Source: JANSWO01 sp964351875 (GTDB taxonomy: Bacteria > Pseudomonadota > Gammaproteobacteria > Pseudomonadales > Azotimanducaceae). From it: a DNA stretch of 48,455 nt. The notes under the pieces are model-generated. The model was not told the DNA's origin. It did not search any database and saw only the letters and a program-made list of their open reading frames with translations. The stretch spans positions 1 to 48,455 of the forward strand of contig CAYGQC010000007.1 of NCBI GenBank assembly GCA_964351875.1. Direction: 5' to 3'. Position numbers and translations under genes: made by a program. Below are positions 16,887 to 25,518 of the stretch, piece after piece; position 1 is the first letter of the stretch, and each line of letters starts with the position of its first letter.

Positions 16887-17479
16887 GCGGCGACTCCGGC
16901 GCAGATGATGATGACTTTCTGAATGCGATGGCAGACGTTGCACCGCTGAAGGCGCGCAAGCGAGTCGTGCTCGATGTGCCCGTCGATGGCCCGACTCTGG
17001 CTCAGCAGCGACGCCGAATCGCGGCCGAGAACGAGATCCTGCCCAGTGAAGATCCAAACCCGTTTACCCTGGGCGAAGTACCTCAGAGAAACCCGGACGA
17101 AGTACTCGAGTATCACAAGAACGGCGTGCAACCGAAGGTATTCAGCAAGCTTCGTCGGGGCGGATATAACGTGGAAGCGGAGCTGGACCTCCACCGCAAG
17201 ACGGTGAAGGAAGCGCGCGAGGCGGTATTCGATTTTGTCGTGCAGGCTTCCGAGAAGGGCTTTCGCTCGGTGCTGGTTAACCATGGTCGCGGCCGCGAAA
17301 GCCCGACGCCGGCGAAACTGAAGAGCTATGTGGCGGCCTGGTTGTCCGAATTCCCGCCGGTATTAGCGTACAGCAGCGCTCCGCGGCAAATGGGCGGCGC
17401 GGGCGCGCTGCTATTGCTGATCAAGAAAGATAAAGCGGCTAAAGCTGAGAATCGCGAGCGACATGGCGGCAGAGCGTGA
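16883..17479 (+). CDS. Smr domain protein (SmrA/YdaL-like DNA-nicking endonuclease family)
   Basis: A 198-residue stand-alone Smr protein. An acidic, probably flexible N-terminus (1-90) leads to the Smr domain (about 95-180) with E-L-D-L-H-R-K-T-V and the H-G-R-G motif in V-N-H-G-R-G-R-E-S. The second half shows the S-S-A-P-R-Q-M-G-G-A-G-A segment common to gammaproteobacterial SmrA/SmrB. Smr domains nick DNA or RNA; SmrB acts in rescue of collided ribosomes, SmrA's role is less clear. The start overlaps the PhyH gene by 4 bp. Confidence 0.9.
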   Translation: MSGDSGADDDDFLNAMADVAPLKARKRVVLDVPVDGPTLAQQRRRIAAENEILPSEDPNPFTLGEVPQRNPDEVLEYHKNGVQPKVFSKLRRGGYNVEAELDLHRKTVKEAREAVFDFVVQASEKGFRSVLVNHGRGRESPTPAKLKSYVAAWLSEFPPVLAYSSAPRQMGGAGALLLLIKKDKAAKAENRERHGGRA

Positions 17480-17603
17480 GATGCTTGGCCAAAAATATAG
17501 ATTCCATCAATCGAAATCATTAAAACGTTCGATTTCAACTATTCACAGATTCGTCCCAGAATAGCTTCACTGAGTTCAACAGCAGCAACAGTGAGGACGA
17601 ATC
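17480..17603 (+). promoter_or_regulatory. Upstream region of the Prx-Grx gene with an inverted repeat
   Basis: An AT-rich gap unlike its flanks. AATCGAA (17509-17515) and TTCGATT (17528-17534) form a perfect 7-bp inverted repeat with 12 bp between, a possible operator. The spacing does not match the OxyR consensus. GAGGA at 17592-17596 is the ribosome site. The promoter elements themselves are not clear. Confidence 0.35.
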
Positions 17604-18347
17604 ATGAACCCTAGAAAAATCGGCGACCGTATCCCTGCCGTATCCTTTCGCACCCGCTCGGCCAACGGCTGGCAGGACGTCACAACTGATCAGCTGTTTG
17701 CCGGTCGCACCGTTGTCGTCTTTTCTCTTCCCGGCGCATTCACGCCAACCTGCTCCGGCAGTCAGGTGCCGGGTTACAACGCGTTGGCGCCCGTGTTCAA
17801 AGCCAATGGTGTTGATGAGATCGTTTGCATGTCGGTGAACGACGCCTTTGTAATGAATGAGTGGCAGCGCTCCCAGGTCGCCTGGAACCTGACGTTTCTG
17901 CCGGACGGCAACGGCGATTTTGCTGACGGTATGGGCTTGCTTGTAGACAAGGGCGAGCTGGGTTTTGGCAAGCGCTCGTGGCGTTACTCGATGCTCGTGC
18001 GGGATGGCGTCATCGAGGCGTTGTTCGCCGAGCCAAACGTGCCGGGTGATCCCTATGAAGTATCCGATCCAGAAACGATGCTCGCACATATCAACCCAAG
18101 TGCGGTTCTGCCGGATGCGATCACCATCATCTCGCGCGATGGGTGCCCGCACTGTGTAAGGGCAAAGGACGCGCTGGCGCGCGCTGGGCTGGAATTCGAG
18201 GAGGTCACGTTGGCAGGCGCGCTGACAAACCGATCGCTGCAAGCGCTAACCGGCGCGACCACGACGCCGCAGATCTTCGTCAACGGCGATCTCATTGGCA
18301 GCGCGGACGATCTGGAGCGCTACCTCGCTGCGAAAGCCGCAGCCTGA
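17604..18347 (+). CDS. Peroxiredoxin-glutaredoxin hybrid (Prx5-Grx)
   Basis: A 247-residue fusion. The peroxiredoxin-5-type domain (1-165) has the peroxidatic Cys in P-G-A-F-T-P-T-C (Cys 50). The glutaredoxin domain (170-247) has C-P-H-C (181/184) and the T-T-P-Q-I-F-V-N-G glutathione-binding block. Hybrids of this kind reduce H2O2 and alkyl hydroperoxides with glutathione, the Grx part regenerating the Prx cysteine. It is probably cytoplasmic and its own transcription unit, since a 124-bp AT-rich promoter-like gap precedes it. Confidence 0.95.
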   Translation: MNPRKIGDRIPAVSFRTRSANGWQDVTTDQLFAGRTVVVFSLPGAFTPTCSGSQVPGYNALAPVFKANGVDEIVCMSVNDAFVMNEWQRSQVAWNLTFLPDGNGDFADGMGLLVDKGELGFGKRSWRYSMLVRDGVIEALFAEPNVPGDPYEVSDPETMLAHINPSAVLPDAITIISRDGCPHCVRAKDALARAGLEFEEVTLAGALTNRSLQALTGATTTPQIFVNGDLIGSADDLERYLAAKAAA

Positions 18348-18356
18348 GTAATCTGC

Positions 18357-18373
18357 GCCGTCGTACTGACGGC
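18357..18373. terminator. Hairpin between convergent genes
   Basis: GCCGTC (18357-18362) pairs with GACGGC (18368-18373) around a 5-nt loop in the 31-bp gap between the Prx-Grx gene and the oppositely directed acyl-CoA dehydrogenase. No T run is present, so it is only terminator-like. Confidence 0.4.
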
Positions 18374-18378
18374 CACCT

Positions 18379-19485
18379 CTAAAGGCTGCCTTTGTCTAGA
18401 TCGAGCGCGCCGCGCGCGATGTTCAGCAGCAGAACATCGCTCGCGCCTTCGGCCAGGCGCCAGCTACGAACGCTCTGGTAGAGACGCGCGAGCGGGTGTT
18501 CCGTAATGAGGGCGTTGCCACCAACCAACTGGATAGCCTTGTCGGCAACTCGCGCGATCATCTCGGTGGCCTGGTACTTCGCGATGCTGACCTCGTTAAC
18601 GGCGTTGCTGCCCGACATGGCATGCCTCGCCGCGCGGTACAACGCAGCTCTGGCGGTGAACACGTCGACCCTCATCTCGCCGTAGCGCAGGCGTACGCCT
18701 TCGCGCTCGCCGAGACTCTTGCCGCTACGATGAGGCGCTTGCAGGTGTTCGGTGCAATGCGCGACAACCCAGCGGCCTAAGCCCACACAGTCGGCCGCGA
18801 TCAGGAGTCGCGTGTCCCCGATCTGTCCCATCGCTCGTCGGAGCCCTGCTCCGGCGTCGCCTATTCGGTGGCTGATCGGTACCGGTGCGTTGGCGAAGAC
18901 AAATCCGGCGTGCTGACTGCCATCCAGGGATGCGAAGCGCCGACTGATGCTGACGCCTTCAGTTTTCGTGTCGATGACCAGCATGGCTTTGCCTTCGCCG
19001 TCGATGTCGACCAGCGTGTTCAGAAAGTCAGCGTTGCCGCCCCCGGTGACATAGGACTTGGCACCGGTTACTCGATAGACATCGCCGTCGCGTACCGCTC
19101 GGGTGTGATGGGGTGCGTCATCGGGTTCGGTAAAGGCAAAGCCGCCTCGCTTGGCGCCCGCGAGCATCGGTGCCAGGTAGGCCTCGGCCAGCGCGTCAGA
19201 GCAACCGGACAGCACACCGGGTCCTGGGCCGAAGACTGCGCTTGCGAGGGGTGGATTTCGACTCATGAGCGCATCGCGAGCGATCACCAGATCCAGGACG
19301 CTCGCCTCCGTGCCGCCGTGGCTCAGCGGCTGACTCATGGCAAACAGGCCAGCGTCCTTCGACGCTTCGATGACCTGAGCACGTGCTCCTGTCTCGGTGG
19401 GATCGACTGCGGCTAGCACCTCGTCGGCGAAACGCTCAACGCGCGTGGCCAGGTTCTGTTGTTCCTGGTTAAGTTGCTCCGGCAC
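18379..19485 (-). CDS. Acyl-CoA dehydrogenase family protein (divergent catalytic region)
   Basis: A 368-residue flavoprotein of the acyl-CoA dehydrogenase superfamily, with F-A-F-T-E-P-D in the FAD/substrate region, T-G-A-K-S-Y-V-T-G, and the C-terminal helical domain R-V-A-D-K-A-I-Q-L-V-G-G-N-A. Where most members carry the catalytic Glu in a G-G-T-S-E motif, this protein reads E-G-A-S-D-V-L-L-L-N-I-A, so the position appears to be Asp. It may be a distant member with altered chemistry. GTG 19485 is supported by AGGAAGG 7 nt upstream. Confidence 0.85.
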   Translation of the reverse strand: MPEQLNQEQQNLATRVERFADEVLAAVDPTETGARAQVIEASKDAGLFAMSQPLSHGGTEASVLDLVIARDALMSRNPPLASAVFGPGPGVLSGCSDALAEAYLAPMLAGAKRGGFAFTEPDDAPHHTRAVRDGDVYRVTGAKSYVTGGGNADFLNTLVDIDGEGKAMLVIDTKTEGVSISRRFASLDGSQHAGFVFANAPVPISHRIGDAGAGLRRAMGQIGDTRLLIAADCVGLGRWVVAHCTEHLQAPHRSGKSLGEREGVRLRYGEMRVDVFTARAALYRAARHAMSGSNAVNEVSIAKYQATEMIARVADKAIQLVGGNALITEHPLARLYQSVRSWRLAEGASDVLLLNIARGALDLDKGSL

Positions 19486-19578
19486 AGTGCTGCCTTCCTG
19501 ATGTTGGTTATAGGTGTTTCGCGCATCGCGTGATGCGAGCGTGCCTGTCGAACGTTTGCTGCGGTCGTTGACCCGGCT

Positions 19579-19953
19579 TTAGAGGGCGGGCGTCATCACG
19601 ATGAGCATGATGAGACCGAGCATCAACAGCATGGTCATGACGGCGTAGAGCATGAACGTTTCTTTTCTGGCGGAACGCTCGATCAAGGCTACGACCGCGT
19701 CTTCGTCCATCGAGCTGACGACGGTCGTCAGTCTATAGCGTGTGTAACCGTCGGGTCTTTTCGGCAGCTTCACAAATAACTCCGGAGTCATCGCCAGCCG
19801 ACGATTCGTTTCAGTCAGGGAGATGCCGGTGATACGGGCGAGTTTGGACGGGTGCATCGCCGCGCCGTCGTTGTCGACGAAACACACGTACAGATCCAGC
19901 AGTCGACGAATCTTGCCGCGGAAACGGAATTGAAAAGGCAGGAGTCCAAACAT
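19579..19953 (-). CDS. Hypothetical protein with C-terminal membrane helix
   Basis: A 124-residue protein I cannot assign. Residues 1-95 are soluble and basic, with a helix-turn-helix-like stretch (S-K-L-A-R-I-T-G-I-S-L-T-E-T-N-R-R-L) followed by P-E-L-F-V-K-L-P-K-R-P-D-G-Y-T-R-Y. A single strong transmembrane helix (about 99-120) ends the protein, so it may be tail-anchored. It starts 9 bp after cmoB ends, as the third gene of the cmoAB operon. Confidence 0.7.
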   Translation of the reverse strand: MFGLLPFQFRFRGKIRRLLDLYVCFVDNDGAAMHPSKLARITGISLTETNRRLAMTPELFVKLPKRPDGYTRYRLTTVVSSMDEDAVVALIERSARKETFMLYAVMTMLLMLGLIMLIVMTPAL

Positions 19954-19962
19954 CTTTGAACG

Positions 19963-20952
19963 TTACGAGGTTTCGGCGCTCTCTGCCAGCTTGTGAGCCA
20001 GGATGATCGCTCGGCGGGGCGCTGGATGACCTTCGATGGTGAGCGAGGAATCGCTTGTATCCAGGCACTGCTCGAGCGATTCGAAGCGCATCCAGTCCGT
20101 GCTGCGTTGCTCTTGGCTTGTGGTGACGCTGATATCGGCGCACTGAGCGTCTTCGAAACCCAGGGAATTGATCTGCTCGATAAGCCCCGCAACGCCGTTG
20201 ACGCACCAGACGTTGCGCATACGGGCATATCGGCCGTCGGGTATCAGATCGGTGTTGTCCGGGGTCACCAGGGTTTCAAGGACAAGCAGACCGCCGGGTT
20301 TCAGGTGCGCCCGCAGTGATTCCAGATGTTCCTGCTGATCGCGGCGGTGATAGAGAACGCCCATCGACATAACCACGTCAAACTCGGCAGCGCCCGGTGG
20401 CGCGTCTTCCAGGCTCAGCGGGAGCACAAGGTTGCGTTGGGCAGTATCGCTGCCAATCAAATGACTGATTGCCGCGTGCTGCATGACAAAGAGCAGAGTC
20501 GGATCAACACCTATAACCTGGGCAACTCTCCGGCCGAGTAGTCGCCAGCCGTAGTAGCCGTTGCCGCAACCGACATCGAGTACGCGGGAGCCGGTCAGGT
20601 CGGGCAGGTGCGGCTCGAGGCGGCGCCACTTCCAGTCTGAACGCCATTCCGTATCGATGTGCAGATCGTCGATATGGAAGGGGCCTTTGCGCCAGGGATG
20701 CAACGCCTGCAGCGCCTCGCGCAGCGCATTCGAATCGCCTGTGTTCGCCCGTATCACGACTGCATCGGTCAGCGCCGCCTCTGCTGATTGCGGCATAGCT
20801 AAGCTGTCTAGCGCACTCCGCCAGCGCGGCATATCGCCATGATGTTCGAGGTGCAGGCGGCTTCTAATAAGCTCAAATTTGTTGGACCAGCGCGGCACGG
20901 TTGCTTCGAGAGCGGCAAGAGTCTGCTCGATGAATCGCTCGCAGGTTGTCAC
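19963..20952 (-). CDS. cmoB: tRNA U34 carboxymethyltransferase CmoB
   Basis: A 329-residue enzyme, the standard CmoB length. It transfers the carboxymethyl group from carboxy-SAM to 5-hydroxyuridine at tRNA position 34, giving cmo5U, which widens wobble decoding. Seen are the CmoB N-terminal domain with F-H-I-D-D-L-H-I-D-T-E-W-R-S-D-W-K-W, the methyltransferase glycine loop V-L-D-V-G-C-G-N-G-Y-Y-G-W-R, and M-S-M-G-V-L-Y-H-R-R. The start overlaps the end of cmoA by 4 bp, so the pair is translationally coupled. Confidence 0.96.
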   Translation of the reverse strand: MTTCERFIEQTLAALEATVPRWSNKFELIRSRLHLEHHGDMPRWRSALDSLAMPQSAEAALTDAVVIRANTGDSNALREALQALHPWRKGPFHIDDLHIDTEWRSDWKWRRLEPHLPDLTGSRVLDVGCGNGYYGWRLLGRRVAQVIGVDPTLLFVMQHAAISHLIGSDTAQRNLVLPLSLEDAPPGAAEFDVVMSMGVLYHRRDQQEHLESLRAHLKPGGLLVLETLVTPDNTDLIPDGRYARMRNVWCVNGVAGLIEQINSLGFEDAQCADISVTTSQEQRSTDWMRFESLEQCLDTSDSSLTIEGHPAPRRAIILAHKLAESAETS

Positions 20953-21680
20953 CGGGTCTGCGCCGGTGCGCGGACCAGGAACGATGCCCAGTTCAGGCAG
21001 CGATACCAGGTTTCGACCTGGGTGAAGCCTGCCTCGACGAAGCGCTGTCGATGCGCCTCCTCCGTTTCGGGGACCATCACATTCTCAAGCGCAGTGCGCT
21101 TGCCCGCCACTTCCATTTCGCTGTAGCCGTTGGCTATCTTGAAGCGCTCGTGGACGAGGCGGTAGTAGTCGTCCAGGGCGGGATCGGAGAAGCGGAGCTT
21201 TTCCGAGACAATCAGCACGCCGTTGTGTTGCATACCCGCAGCGATGTTGTTGATGAGTGCCTGCCGCTGCTCCAGCGGTACAAACTGCAGCGTGTAGTTC
21301 ATGACGACCACATCGGCGCCGGAGAAATCAAGATTCTGAATATCGTCGAGGCGCCAATCGACTCGCTCGTCATGGACAAGGGTTCGTGCCTTGTCGAGCA
21401 TCGCGGCTGAGTTGTCCACCGCGACAATGGTCGCCTCGCGGCGGGCCAGTTGGCGCAATATAGCCAGGGTGGTTGCGCCGAGCGAGCAGCCAAGGTCGAA
21501 CGCCAGCCCATCGTCGGGGAGATGGTTGGCGGCGAGTAGCCCGGTCATGGGAATGACCAGCTCGTAGCCGGGCACGCTGCGTCGAATCATGTCCGGGAAA
21601 ACGGACACAACAGTCTCGTCGAATGCGAAATCGACGAGCTTTCGGTCTCTGTGCGAATAGAGGTTGTCAGGTTTGCTCAT
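20949..21680 (-). CDS. cmoA: Carboxy-S-adenosyl-L-methionine synthase CmoA
   Basis: A 243-residue protein that makes carboxy-SAM from SAM and prephenate for CmoB. F-A-F-D-E-T-V-V-S-V-F-P-D-M-I-R-R-S-V-P-G-Y is the hallmark CmoA N-terminal block, followed by D-L-G-C-S-L-G-A-T-T. ATG 21680 is chosen because it gives the family N-terminus; the frame is open further upstream to 21731 but adds unmatched proline-rich residues. The ribosome site is weak. A 199-bp region separates it from the divergent ppk1. Confidence 0.95.
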   Translation of the reverse strand: MSKPDNLYSHRDRKLVDFAFDETVVSVFPDMIRRSVPGYELVIPMTGLLAANHLPDDGLAFDLGCSLGATTLAILRQLARREATIVAVDNSAAMLDKARTLVHDERVDWRLDDIQNLDFSGADVVVMNYTLQFVPLEQRQALINNIAAGMQHNGVLIVSEKLRFSDPALDDYYRLVHERFKIANGYSEMEVAGKRTALENVMVPETEEAHRQRFVEAGFTQVETWYRCLNWASFLVRAPAQTR

Positions 21681-21879
21681 GAAGGGTCGGGTTCGCCGCG
21701 TTGGTTTGATTGGGGGGGGTACAGGTGACACGCGTCACTGCGGCGTCAGCCGTTTGCGCCACACTATCTGGCTGCGGCAATTGCCTACCTAAAGCCATAA
21801 GGGCCGCATGATAAACTGAATCGCAATCCATTCTCCGCGCTCTGGTTTTGGCCGCGGCGCGCTCTGCCCGGAAGCCAAC

Positions 21880-23955
21880 ATGTCCGACGCAACGTCGTTT
21901 ACACCTGACTACTTTATCAATCGGGAGTTGTCCCAGCTTGAGTTCGACGCCCGCGTCCTCGAACAAGCCAAGGACGAATCGGTGCCGCTTCTGGAACGGC
22001 TGCGCTTTCTCTGCATCTCCTCGCTGGTGCTGGACGAATTCTTCGAGATTCGCGTAGCGGGGTTGGTACAGCAGCAAGCGTTTGGCTCTACCCAGCGGGG
22101 ACCAGACAACTTGTCTCCGGCCGAGCAGTTGCGTGCGATTGGCAAACGCGTGCAGAAACTGCTGAAGGAGCAGTATCGCGTTCTAAACAAAGACCTCATT
22201 CCTCGACTGGATGCCCAGGGTATCCGTTTTCTGCGCCGCTCTGAATGGAACACCAAGCAGGCGAAGTGGATGAAAGAGTATTTTCGTCGGGAACTTGCGC
22301 CGATCGCCACGCCGGTTGGGCTCGACCCCGCGCATCCGTTTCCCAAGATTCTCAACAAGAGCCTCACGTTCATCGTCACGCTCGAGGGCAAAGACGCGTT
22401 TGGTCGAAACAGCGGTAAGGCGGTTTTGCAGGCGCCGCGAGCACTACCTCGGGTTATTCAACTACCTCGCCGTATCTCCCAGAGCCCGCACGAGTTTGTC
22501 TTTCTGTCATCGATCATCCACGCCCACGTGGGTGAGCTATTCCCGGGCATGACAGTGACTGGCTGTTACCAGTTTCGGGTGACTCGAAACAGCGACCTCT
22601 TTGTTGACGAGGAAGAGGTCGACGATCTGTTGCGCGCGCTCGAGGGTGAGCTGCCCGGGCGCCGCTACGGCGATGAGGTGAGGCTCGAGTTGGCGGATGA
22701 TTGTCCGGATGAGCTTGAGTATTTCCTGACCAATCAGTTCGGCCTGACGGATGACGACGTCTATCGCTGCAACGGGCCCGTCAACCTGATGCGCTTGTCC
22801 GCCGTGCCGGACCTGGTTGATCGGCCTGATCTCAAGTATCCAGGGTTCACGCCCGGGCTGCCCGCCGAGCTCACGTCTGGCGCCACGATGTTCGAGGTGA
22901 TCAGCAAGGCCGATTTACTGCTGCACCATCCGTTTCAGAGCTTCGCGCCGGTTGTTGACTATCTGCGTCAGGCCGCGAGTGACCCGGATGTGCTGTCGAT
23001 TCGTCAGACGCTGTATCGCACGGGCAGCGAGTCCGCGGTTGTGAAGGCGCTGCTGAACGCAGCGGTGAACGGCAAGGATGTGCTGGTCGTTATCGAGCTG
23101 CGCGCGCGCTTTGACGAGGAGGCCAACATAGAGCTTGCGAACACGCTGCAGGCGGCTGGCGCTCAGGTGGTGTACGGGGTTGTCGGCAAGAAGACTCACT
23201 CCAAACTGTCCATGGTCATACGTCGGGAAGGCAACGATCTTCGCCGCTACGTGCACATGAGCACGGGTAACTACCACGCGCGAACGGCGCGGCTGTACAC
23301 AGACTATGGCTTGTTCACGGCCAACCCTGAGATTGCTGATGACGTTCAGCAGCAATTTTCCCAGCTCACGGCCATGGGGCGCGCGGGCGCGATGAAGCAT
23401 CTTTTGCAGTCGCCGTTCACGCTGCACGATGCCATGCTGACACTCATTCAGGCGGAGGCTGACGCGGCGCGAGAAGGCAAACCGGCGCGGGTGATGGCCA
23501 AAATGAATTCACTGATTGAGCCCCGGGTCATTGCGGAGTTGTATCGCGCGTCCCAGGCGGGAGTGCAGATTGACCTGATCGTTCGCGGCGTCTGTTCCGT
23601 TCGACCCGGTATCCCGGGCGTGTCGGAGAACATTCGGGTGCGCTCGATCATCGGGCGCTTTCTCGAACACACGCGTGTTTTCTACTTCCAAAATGGTGAC
23701 GACCCAAAGGTGTATCTGTCCAGCGCCGACTGGATGGGCCGCAATTTCTTCAATCGCATCGAGACCTGCTTTCCGTTGCTCGACTCGGAGATTCGCGACC
23801 GCGTTGTCCACGAGTCCTTTGATACCTATCTAAACGACAATGCCCAGGCCTGGGAACTTCAGTCTGACGGGACGTACAGTGCGCCTGTGGTGGGCAGTGC
23901 GGCGCGCTTTAGCGCCCAGGAGTCGCTGCTCGAGAAGCTCGGGGAAGCATTGTAA
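21880..23955 (+). CDS. ppk1: Polyphosphate kinase 1
   Basis: A 691-residue PPK1, normal length, which polymerises the gamma-phosphate of ATP into polyphosphate. The N-terminal domain begins Y-F-I-N-R-E-L-S-Q-L-E-F-D. The autophosphorylated His lies in K-T-H-S-K-L-S (about 440), a second essential His in L-E-H-T-R-V-F (about 597), and phosphate-binding R-Y-V-H-M-S-T-G-N-Y and S-S-A-D-W-M are intact. The gene converges with ppx, separated by 48 bp. GGAAG just upstream acts as ribosome site. No clear Pho box was found in front. Confidence 0.97.
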   Translation: MSDATSFTPDYFINRELSQLEFDARVLEQAKDESVPLLERLRFLCISSLVLDEFFEIRVAGLVQQQAFGSTQRGPDNLSPAEQLRAIGKRVQKLLKEQYRVLNKDLIPRLDAQGIRFLRRSEWNTKQAKWMKEYFRRELAPIATPVGLDPAHPFPKILNKSLTFIVTLEGKDAFGRNSGKAVLQAPRALPRVIQLPRRISQSPHEFVFLSSIIHAHVGELFPGMTVTGCYQFRVTRNSDLFVDEEEVDDLLRALEGELPGRRYGDEVRLELADDCPDELEYFLTNQFGLTDDDVYRCNGPVNLMRLSAVPDLVDRPDLKYPGFTPGLPAELTSGATMFEVISKADLLLHHPFQSFAPVVDYLRQAASDPDVLSIRQTLYRTGSESAVVKALLNAAVNGKDVLVVIELRARFDEEANIELANTLQAAGAQVVYGVVGKKTHSKLSMVIRREGNDLRRYVHMSTGNYHARTARLYTDYGLFTANPEIADDVQQQFSQLTAMGRAGAMKHLLQSPFTLHDAMLTLIQAEADAAREGKPARVMAKMNSLIEPRVIAELYRASQAGVQIDLIVRGVCSVRPGIPGVSENIRVRSIIGRFLEHTRVFYFQNGDDPKVYLSSADWMGRNFFNRIETCFPLLDSEIRDRVVHESFDTYLNDNAQAWELQSDGTYSAPVVGSAARFSAQESLLEKLGEAL

Positions 23956-24003
23956 GCCGGCGGCTTCTGATCAAGCCTTGGCAGCTCGGAGCGCGCCCAG
24001 CAC

Positions 24004-25518
24004 TTAGCCGGCTTTTGCCCGCGGCTTGTCGGGTGCAGGTAAGGCCAACTCGCGTACCGGCGACGTCAGTTGCGCCTCAAGGTCCAGGTCTCGCGCGGTT
24101 AGCGGATGGCTTTCGACCCAGCCGTCGGGCAGGTCAACCTGCAGAGTGCTGTCTTTCACTTCGAGCTGGATATGGGGCAATCGACTAGCACTACGGTTTC
24201 TGTGCAGCAGTACCGATAGCCTAAGCAGCAGCGCCAACTGAGTCATTGATCGGCGCTCTTCCTCATCCAGCGTGTCAACTTCGTCCTTCGGGAATTTGCG
24301 CCGGTGCGTCCGAACGAGGAAGGCCAGGTGTCGCTGGTCCGCCTGGGAAAAACCTGCCATGTCCATGTGCTGCAGCAGGTATGCGCCGTGTTTGTGATAC
24401 TGAGCGTGGGCGATATCGAGGCCAATCTCGTGCAGTTTGGCGGCCCAGGCCAGGAGGGTTCGATCTTCGGCGCGCGTCAGACCCAGCTTCACCGCGACCT
24501 GCGACAGCAGCGACAGCGCAGTTTCACTGACCCGCTCGGCGTGCTCTGTATCGATGTGATAGCGCCCCTGCAGATCACGCACCGTTTGCTCGCGCACGTC
24601 CATATGCAGCCGGCGGCCGAGCAGATCAAAGAGCAGGCCTTCTCGGAGCGCGCCCTGGCATGCGGTCATGCTGGTCAGCTCCAGTGCCTCGAAGACGCCG
24701 ATAAGCGCGGCAAGACCGCCGGGAAATGACGCGGCCCGTTCTTTGGCCACACCCGGTAGATCCAACCGATCGATGGTCGCCATCTCGATGAGCTTCAGCT
24801 TCAGTACCTTCAAGCCGGTCAGCGTGATGGATGTGTCGCCAGTCAGCCGAGTGATCGCCGTTTGCGCCGCGTTGATCGTTCCGGAGGTGCCGATGGTACT
24901 GTCCCAGCCGGCCTGGGTGTAACGCGTGGTGACCGGTTCCAGCTCCTGCCTGGCGGCGGCCACAGCGTTCGCAAAAGATGCCTCGTCGATAGTGCCTGAT
25001 GCGAAGTACTGCTCTGTCAGCCCGACGCACCCGAAGTACAGGCTCTCAAGTTCGGTTGCCTTGAACTGGCTGCCGAGCACCACTTCCGTGCTGCCGCCGC
25101 CGATGTCCACGACGAGCCTACGATCGTGCCGATCTTCCAACGAGTGCGCTGCCCCGAGGTAGACGAGCCTCGCCTCTTCACGACCTGAGATGATTTCGAT
25201 CTCGTGGCCGAGAGCTGCTTCGGCGCGCGCGATGAACTCGGCACTGTTATCAGCCTTGCGCAGAGTGTTTGTCCCCACCACACGTACGCGGTCTGGCGGT
25301 ATGTCACGAAGGCGCTCGCCAAAGCGCGACAGGCAGTCGAGGGCTCGTTGCTCAGCGTCTGCGTCAATCCGATTGTCCTTGCCCAGCCCGGCGGCGAGGC
25401 GAACCATTTCCTTGATCTTGTCGATGACCTGGATGCGATCGCCGGTCTGCTGGGCGACGATCAGATGGAAACTGTTCGAGCCAAGATCCAGTGCGGCTAG
25501 AGGTTCAACGTCAGCCAT
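24004..25518 (-). CDS. ppx: Exopolyphosphatase / Ppx-GppA phosphatase
   Basis: A 504-residue enzyme that removes terminal phosphates from polyphosphate. Its ASKHA phosphatase fold shows A-A-L-D-L-G-S-N-S-F-H-L at the N-terminus and V-V-D-I-G-G-G-S-T-E around residue 140, and the C-terminal part (about 320-500) is the HD-like helical domain with A-A-K-L-H-E-I-G-L. ATG 25518 gives the family N-terminus; the frame is open further upstream but lies inside the M48 gene. The start overlaps the M48 stop by ATGA, so ppx is coupled to an envelope protease gene rather than to ppk1. GppA activity on pppGpp is possible too. Confidence 0.94.
   Translation of the reverse strand: MADVEPLAALDLGSNSFHLIVAQQTGDRIQVIDKIKEMVRLAAGLGKDNRIDADAEQRALDCLSRFGERLRDIPPDRVRVVGTNTLRKADNSAEFIARAEAALGHEIEIISGREEARLVYLGAAHSLEDRHDRRLVVDIGGGSTEVVLGSQFKATELESLYFGCVGLTEQYFASGTIDEASFANAVAAARQELEPVTTRYTQAGWDSTIGTSGTINAAQTAITRLTGDTSITLTGLKVLKLKLIEMATIDRLDLPGVAKERAASFPGGLAALIGVFEALELTSMTACQGALREGLLFDLLGRRLHMDVREQTVRDLQGRYHIDTEHAERVSETALSLLSQVAVKLGLTRAEDRTLLAWAAKLHEIGLDIAHAQYHKHGAYLLQHMDMAGFSQADQRHLAFLVRTHRRKFPKDEVDTLDEEERRSMTQLALLLRLSVLLHRNRSASRLPHIQLEVKDSTLQVDLPDGWVESHPLTARDLDLEAQLTSPVRELALPAPDKPRAKAG

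Noticed and set aside
17497..17542. OxyR-type site before the Prx-Grx gene (ATAG...CTAT)
   Set aside because: The distance between the outer ATAG and CTAT is 46 bp, not the 37 bp of the OxyR consensus, and the inner half-sites are missing.
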